A DNA stretch of 43,063 bases, from the NCBI GenBank assembly GCA_003222035.1, contig QHUS01000050.1, forward strand, positions 1-43,063. Reading direction: 5' to 3'. The position numbers and the translations under genes were made by a program. Numbering within the stretch: position 1 is the stretch's first letter; each line of letters starts with the position of its first letter. This document shows positions 40,204-43,063 of the stretch, piece after piece. Under the pieces are notes generated by a model that saw only the letters and a list, made by a program, of their open reading frames with translations, was not told where the DNA came from and searched no databases. The stretch is from Gemmatimonadota bacterium (GTDB lineage: Bacteria; Gemmatimonadota; Gemmatimonadetes; Gemmatimonadales; GWC2-71-9).

Positions 40204-42777
40204 ATGCTCCTGGGCTTGCCGTTCCTCGCCGCCGTCACGCTCGCGCTTCAGGGCACCGCGCCCAAGCCTCCGGCCACCGACCCGCCCCCTTCTCAGCCCC
40301 CACCGTTGACCAGCGTCGCCGCCACGCGTGCTATGCAGCCGCCTGTGATCGACGGGCGCGGCGACGACGCGGTGTGGCGGGACGCACCGGCGATCACCGG
40401 ATTCCGGGAATGGCGGCCCACCGAAGGCCTGCCGCCCAGGCTGCCGACCGAAGCGAAGCTCGCCTACGACGCCGGCGCGCTGTACGTCTTTGTCCGCGCG
40501 TTCGATCCGCACCCCGACAGCATCATCACCGTCCTCGCCCGGCGCGACTACTTCACGCCGTCCGACATGATCTGGCTGTTCCTCGACTCGTACCACGACC
40601 GCCGCACCGGATACGAGTTCGGCGTCAATCCATCGGGGGTGAAGCTCGACGCGCAGATCTACAACGACGGCAACGAGGACTTCGCCTGGGATGCCGTCTG
40701 GGACGTGGCTACCCAGATCGATTCCCTGGGCTGGACCGCCGAATTCCGGATCCCGCTGTCACAGTTGCGCTACGGGCCGCAAAAAAGCCACTCGTTCGGC
40801 TTCACGATCGACCGGGACCTGTACCGCTACGCCCAGCGGGTGAGCTGGCCGATGTTGCGCCAGTCGCAATCGGGATTCGTATCGCAATTCGGGGAGATCA
40901 GCGGGCTGGACGACCTGGAGGCGCCGCGCCGGCTCGAGGCCGCCCCGTACGCCGTGACCAAGAACGTGTCGGAGTACACGGCGACCGGGATCGGGCGCAC
41001 GCAGGACATGGCGATCGGGGGCGACCTGAAGTATCGGGTCGCGTCGAACGTCACACTCGACGCCACCATCAATCCGGACTTCGGCCAGGTGGAGGCCGAC
41101 CCCGCTGTGCTTAACCTCACGGCGTTCGAGACGTTCTTCCGCGAGCAGCGACCGTTCTTCGTGCAGGGGGCGGGGATCTTCCGCTTCGACGTCAACTGCA
41201 CCGCCGTGAACGATTGCGGCACCGGCGAGGGCCTGGTCTACACGCGGCGCATCGGACGCGCGCCCGAGCTGGCGGGTACGTACAACGACACGACCTCCGC
41301 CGCCTTCACGACCATCATCGGCGCGGGCAAGCTCACGGGACGTACGCCGGGCGGGCTCACCATCGGCGCCCTCGACGCCGTGACGGCGCACGAAATGGGA
41401 GTGGGCGGCGTCACCATCGAGCCGACCACCAATTACGGCGTCCTGCGGCTGCGCCAGGACATGCGGGGCGGCGAGAGCAGCGTCGGCGGCATCTTCACCG
41501 CCGTGAACCGCAATAACGACTCCTGGACATCGTCCTATTTGCACCACAACGCATACGTGGGCGGCGCAGATTTCCGCCACCGGTTTCCCGGGGGTCGTTA
41601 CGAAATCGCTGGCTCGCTCGACTTGAGCCGGGTTGCCGGCACCCCTCAGGCCATGGCCGCGACGCAAACCGACGCGGTCCATTACTACCAGCGGCCCGAC
41701 GCGGGGCTGGCGTACGACACGACCCGTACGTCGCTGTCGGGTGACGCCGAGGCGCTACAGATCGGCAAGGTGGGCGGCACGCATCTCATGTGGCAGACCA
41801 GCTACCAGCGACGCTCCGCCGGCTTCGAGATCAACGATCTCGGTTACCTGCAGCGCGCCGACCAGCAGGCCTGGAGCACATGGGCGGGATACTTCGACCG
41901 CCATCAGCGAAAGCTGTATCAACGGTTTCAATGGAACTTCAACTGGTGGCAGTACTGGACGACCGCGGGCCTGCCGGAAGAGCGCGCGTTCAACACGAAC
42001 GTGCACGTCACGTTCCGGAACACCTGGTCGTTCCACACAGGGGGCACGGTGGGCAATCTGGGCGGGACGTATTGCTACGATTGCGCGCGCGGTGGCCCCG
42101 CCGTCCGCCAGGACCCGTACTTGGCCCCCTGGGCAGGCCTGAACGGCGACGATCGCAAGGCGATCGTCCCTTATTTCTGGGTCAATTACTTGCGCGGGGA
42201 CGGCGGCCGGTCGCAGAGCATCAGCCTGATGCCGGAGGTCGACTTCAAGCTGGCGTCGCGCGTCACCGCGGCGCTCATCCCCAACTACACGCGAAGTACG
42301 AACGAAGTGCAGCCGCGCGATCCCGTCACGGACTCGACGAACGTGATGCACTCGCTGTTCGCGCACCTCGAGCAGAAGCAGCTCGGCGTGACCGTGCGCT
42401 TCACCTACCCGTTCACCGCGAACGCGTCGCTGCAGGTGTATGCACAGCCGTTTATCTCCAAGGGAACGTACAGTAACGTGCGGGAGCTCTCGGGGACGCC
42501 GCGCGCGGCGGACTTCCCGAGCCGCTATCAGGAGTACGGGGACTCCGCGGTGACCAACCACCCCGGGGGCTTCAACTACAAGCAGTTCCGCTCGAACGTC
42601 GTGTTCCGCTGGGAATACCGGCCCGGCTCTACCCTGTTCGTGGTGTGGAGCCAGGGGCGCCAGGGGTCGGCCGACGCCGAAGGCATGCAAAACTTCGGCA
42701 GTGACATGAACGATCTGTTCAAGCTGCGGCCCGATAACAGCTTCCTGGTGAAGCTGTCGTACTGGATCAACTGGTAG
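40204..42777 (+). CDS. DUF5916 outer-membrane protein with CBM9-like N-terminal domain
   Basis: The 857-residue protein has a hydrophobic start and a Pro-rich linker. Residues ~35-240 match the carbohydrate-binding module 9-like domain that precedes DUF5916 (PPVIDGRGDDAVWRDAP, FLDSYHDRRTGYEFGVNPSG, WTAEFRIPLSQLRY). The rest is a DUF5916 barrel with the hallmarks NPDFGQVEADPAVLNLTAFE, FFREQRPFFVQGAGIF and YTRRIGR, and a C-terminal strand ending in an aromatic (SYWINW), a usual outer-membrane signal. Two cysteine pairs may form disulphides (CTAVNDC, CYDC). Family members are frequent in Gemmatimonadota and Bacteroidota and are thought to bind or import peptides or glycans. Confidence 0.92.
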   Translation: MLLGLPFLAAVTLALQGTAPKPPATDPPPSQPPPLTSVAATRAMQPPVIDGRGDDAVWRDAPAITGFREWRPTEGLPPRLPTEAKLAYDAGALYVFVRAFDPHPDSIITVLARRDYFTPSDMIWLFLDSYHDRRTGYEFGVNPSGVKLDAQIYNDGNEDFAWDAVWDVATQIDSLGWTAEFRIPLSQLRYGPQKSHSFGFTIDRDLYRYAQRVSWPMLRQSQSGFVSQFGEISGLDDLEAPRRLEAAPYAVTKNVSEYTATGIGRTQDMAIGGDLKYRVASNVTLDATINPDFGQVEADPAVLNLTAFETFFREQRPFFVQGAGIFRFDVNCTAVNDCGTGEGLVYTRRIGRAPELAGTYNDTTSAAFTTIIGAGKLTGRTPGGLTIGALDAVTAHEMGVGGVTIEPTTNYGVLRLRQDMRGGESSVGGIFTAVNRNNDSWTSSYLHHNAYVGGADFRHRFPGGRYEIAGSLDLSRVAGTPQAMAATQTDAVHYYQRPDAGLAYDTTRTSLSGDAEALQIGKVGGTHLMWQTSYQRRSAGFEINDLGYLQRADQQAWSTWAGYFDRHQRKLYQRFQWNFNWWQYWTTAGLPEERAFNTNVHVTFRNTWSFHTGGTVGNLGGTYCYDCARGGPAVRQDPYLAPWAGLNGDDRKAIVPYFWVNYLRGDGGRSQSISLMPEVDFKLASRVTAALIPNYTRSTNEVQPRDPVTDSTNVMHSLFAHLEQKQLGVTVRFTYPFTANASLQVYAQPFISKGTYSNVRELSGTPRAADFPSRYQEYGDSAVTNHPGGFNYKQFRSNVVFRWEYRPGSTLFVVWSQGRQGSADAEGMQNFGSDMNDLFKLRPDNSFLVKLSYWINW

Positions 42778-42782
42778 GTTCG

Positions 42783-43063
42783 CTACACACAAGCCTTCGC
42801 CCGGTTGGACCAGAGCGTCTGCACGACGTAGCCGCCGAGCTTCTTGTTCTGCCAGGCGCAGACGTCGCCGATCTCGCCGTTGCTATCGTCGTACCACCCC
42901 TGACCGGGCACGGGATCGGTGATCGCCTCGGCGAGCTCGTGCGAGGCCACTGAGGTAAGGGCGTCGAGCGGCCCGAGGCCGCCGAGGCATCCGGCGCAGT
43001 CGGGGTAGGGGAGGACGGCGTAGTAGAACCCGGCGGGCGAGCGGTCGTGATAGCCGCAGAACA
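42783..43063 (-). CDS. Secreted-type protein with SHELAEAITDP motif, partial (5' end outside window)
   Basis: The last 92 residues are visible and begin FCGYHDRSPAGFYYAVLPYPDC. The motif ASHELAEAITDP is followed by GWYDDSNGEIGDVCAWQ and QTLWSNRAKACV. This combination occurs in a group of secreted fungal and bacterial proteins with a metal-binding-like HExxE pattern that are annotated only as hypothetical; a protease role has not been shown. The four visible pairs of cysteines suggest an exported, disulphide-bonded protein. It is convergent with the DUF5916 gene. Confidence 0.8.
   Translation of the reverse strand, partial: FCGYHDRSPAGFYYAVLPYPDCAGCLGGLGPLDALTSVASHELAEAITDPVPGQGWYDDSNGEIGDVCAWQNKKLGGYVVQTLWSNRAKACV

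Noticed and set aside
1..43063. CRISPR array, tRNA/rRNA genes, transposases or integrases
   Set aside because: No regular spaced repeats, cloverleaf-like segments, rRNA sequence, or DDE/tyrosine recombinase motifs were seen on either strand.

Overview
The window is a GC-rich (roughly two-thirds G+C), gene-dense bacterial chromosome segment with about 43 protein-coding features, no visible tRNA or rRNA, no CRISPR array, and no transposase or phage structural gene. The gene content suggests an environmental Gemmatimonadota-like or similar uncultured bacterium: a DUF5916 outer-membrane protein, many secreted proteins and lipoproteins with few named homologues, a pre-peptidase/propeller protein with a dockerin-like tail, and short stop/start overlaps throughout. 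This assignment is an inference from familiarity with the families and was not tested. No stretch without a gene exceeds 300 bases.

Layout. 1-4.8 kb: a partial secreted protein, an aldo/keto reductase, a Uma2-family nuclease-like protein, an orphan molybdopterin-binding hydroxylase subunit and an FMN reductase. 4.8-6.5 kb: an ArsR-type regulator divergent from a short-chain dehydrogenase, with a symmetric operator-like arrangement between them, then a truncated epimerase. 6.5-11.8 kb: a secreted serine beta-lactamase-like hydrolase, an HD-GYP protein with a degenerate receiver domain, a PLP-dependent decarboxylase, an internally deleted copy of the first gene of the window, and an outer-membrane barrel. 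11.9-17.5 kb: a cupredoxin, an AraC regulator, a lipoprotein, two tiny coupled ORFs, and an operon of DM13, TlpA-like thioredoxin, lipoprotein and ketopantoate-reductase-like genes. 17.6-20.4 kb: a PPC/propeller protein with a dockerin-like end coupled to a possibly cohesin-like lipoprotein, and a secreted protein.

20.4-28.8 kb is the most unusual part. A UvrD-type helicase with a complete DnaQ-like exonuclease inserted before its last motifs is divergent from a hybrid sensor kinase that lacks the phosphoacceptor histidine. Next comes a RapA/YqhH-like SNF2 ATPase whose stop overlaps the start of a protein with 37 cysteines in its zinc-finger region. A dispersed palindromic repeat lies inside the coding frame of that partner; a second copy sits upstream of the decarboxylase near 10.85 kb.

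28.8-35.2 kb is a seven-gene co-directional block: DUF1579, a Vgb-like propeller, then a tight five-gene cassette (ferredoxin-like protein, DyP-type peroxidase, GATase-like protein, BASS-type transporter, outer-membrane barrel). 35.3-43 kb holds an acyl-CoA synthetase, an APC permease coupled to an AlkZ-like glycosylase, a DUF2461 gene with an apparent N-terminal frameshift, the DUF5916 protein and a partial secreted protein with a SHELAEAITDP motif.
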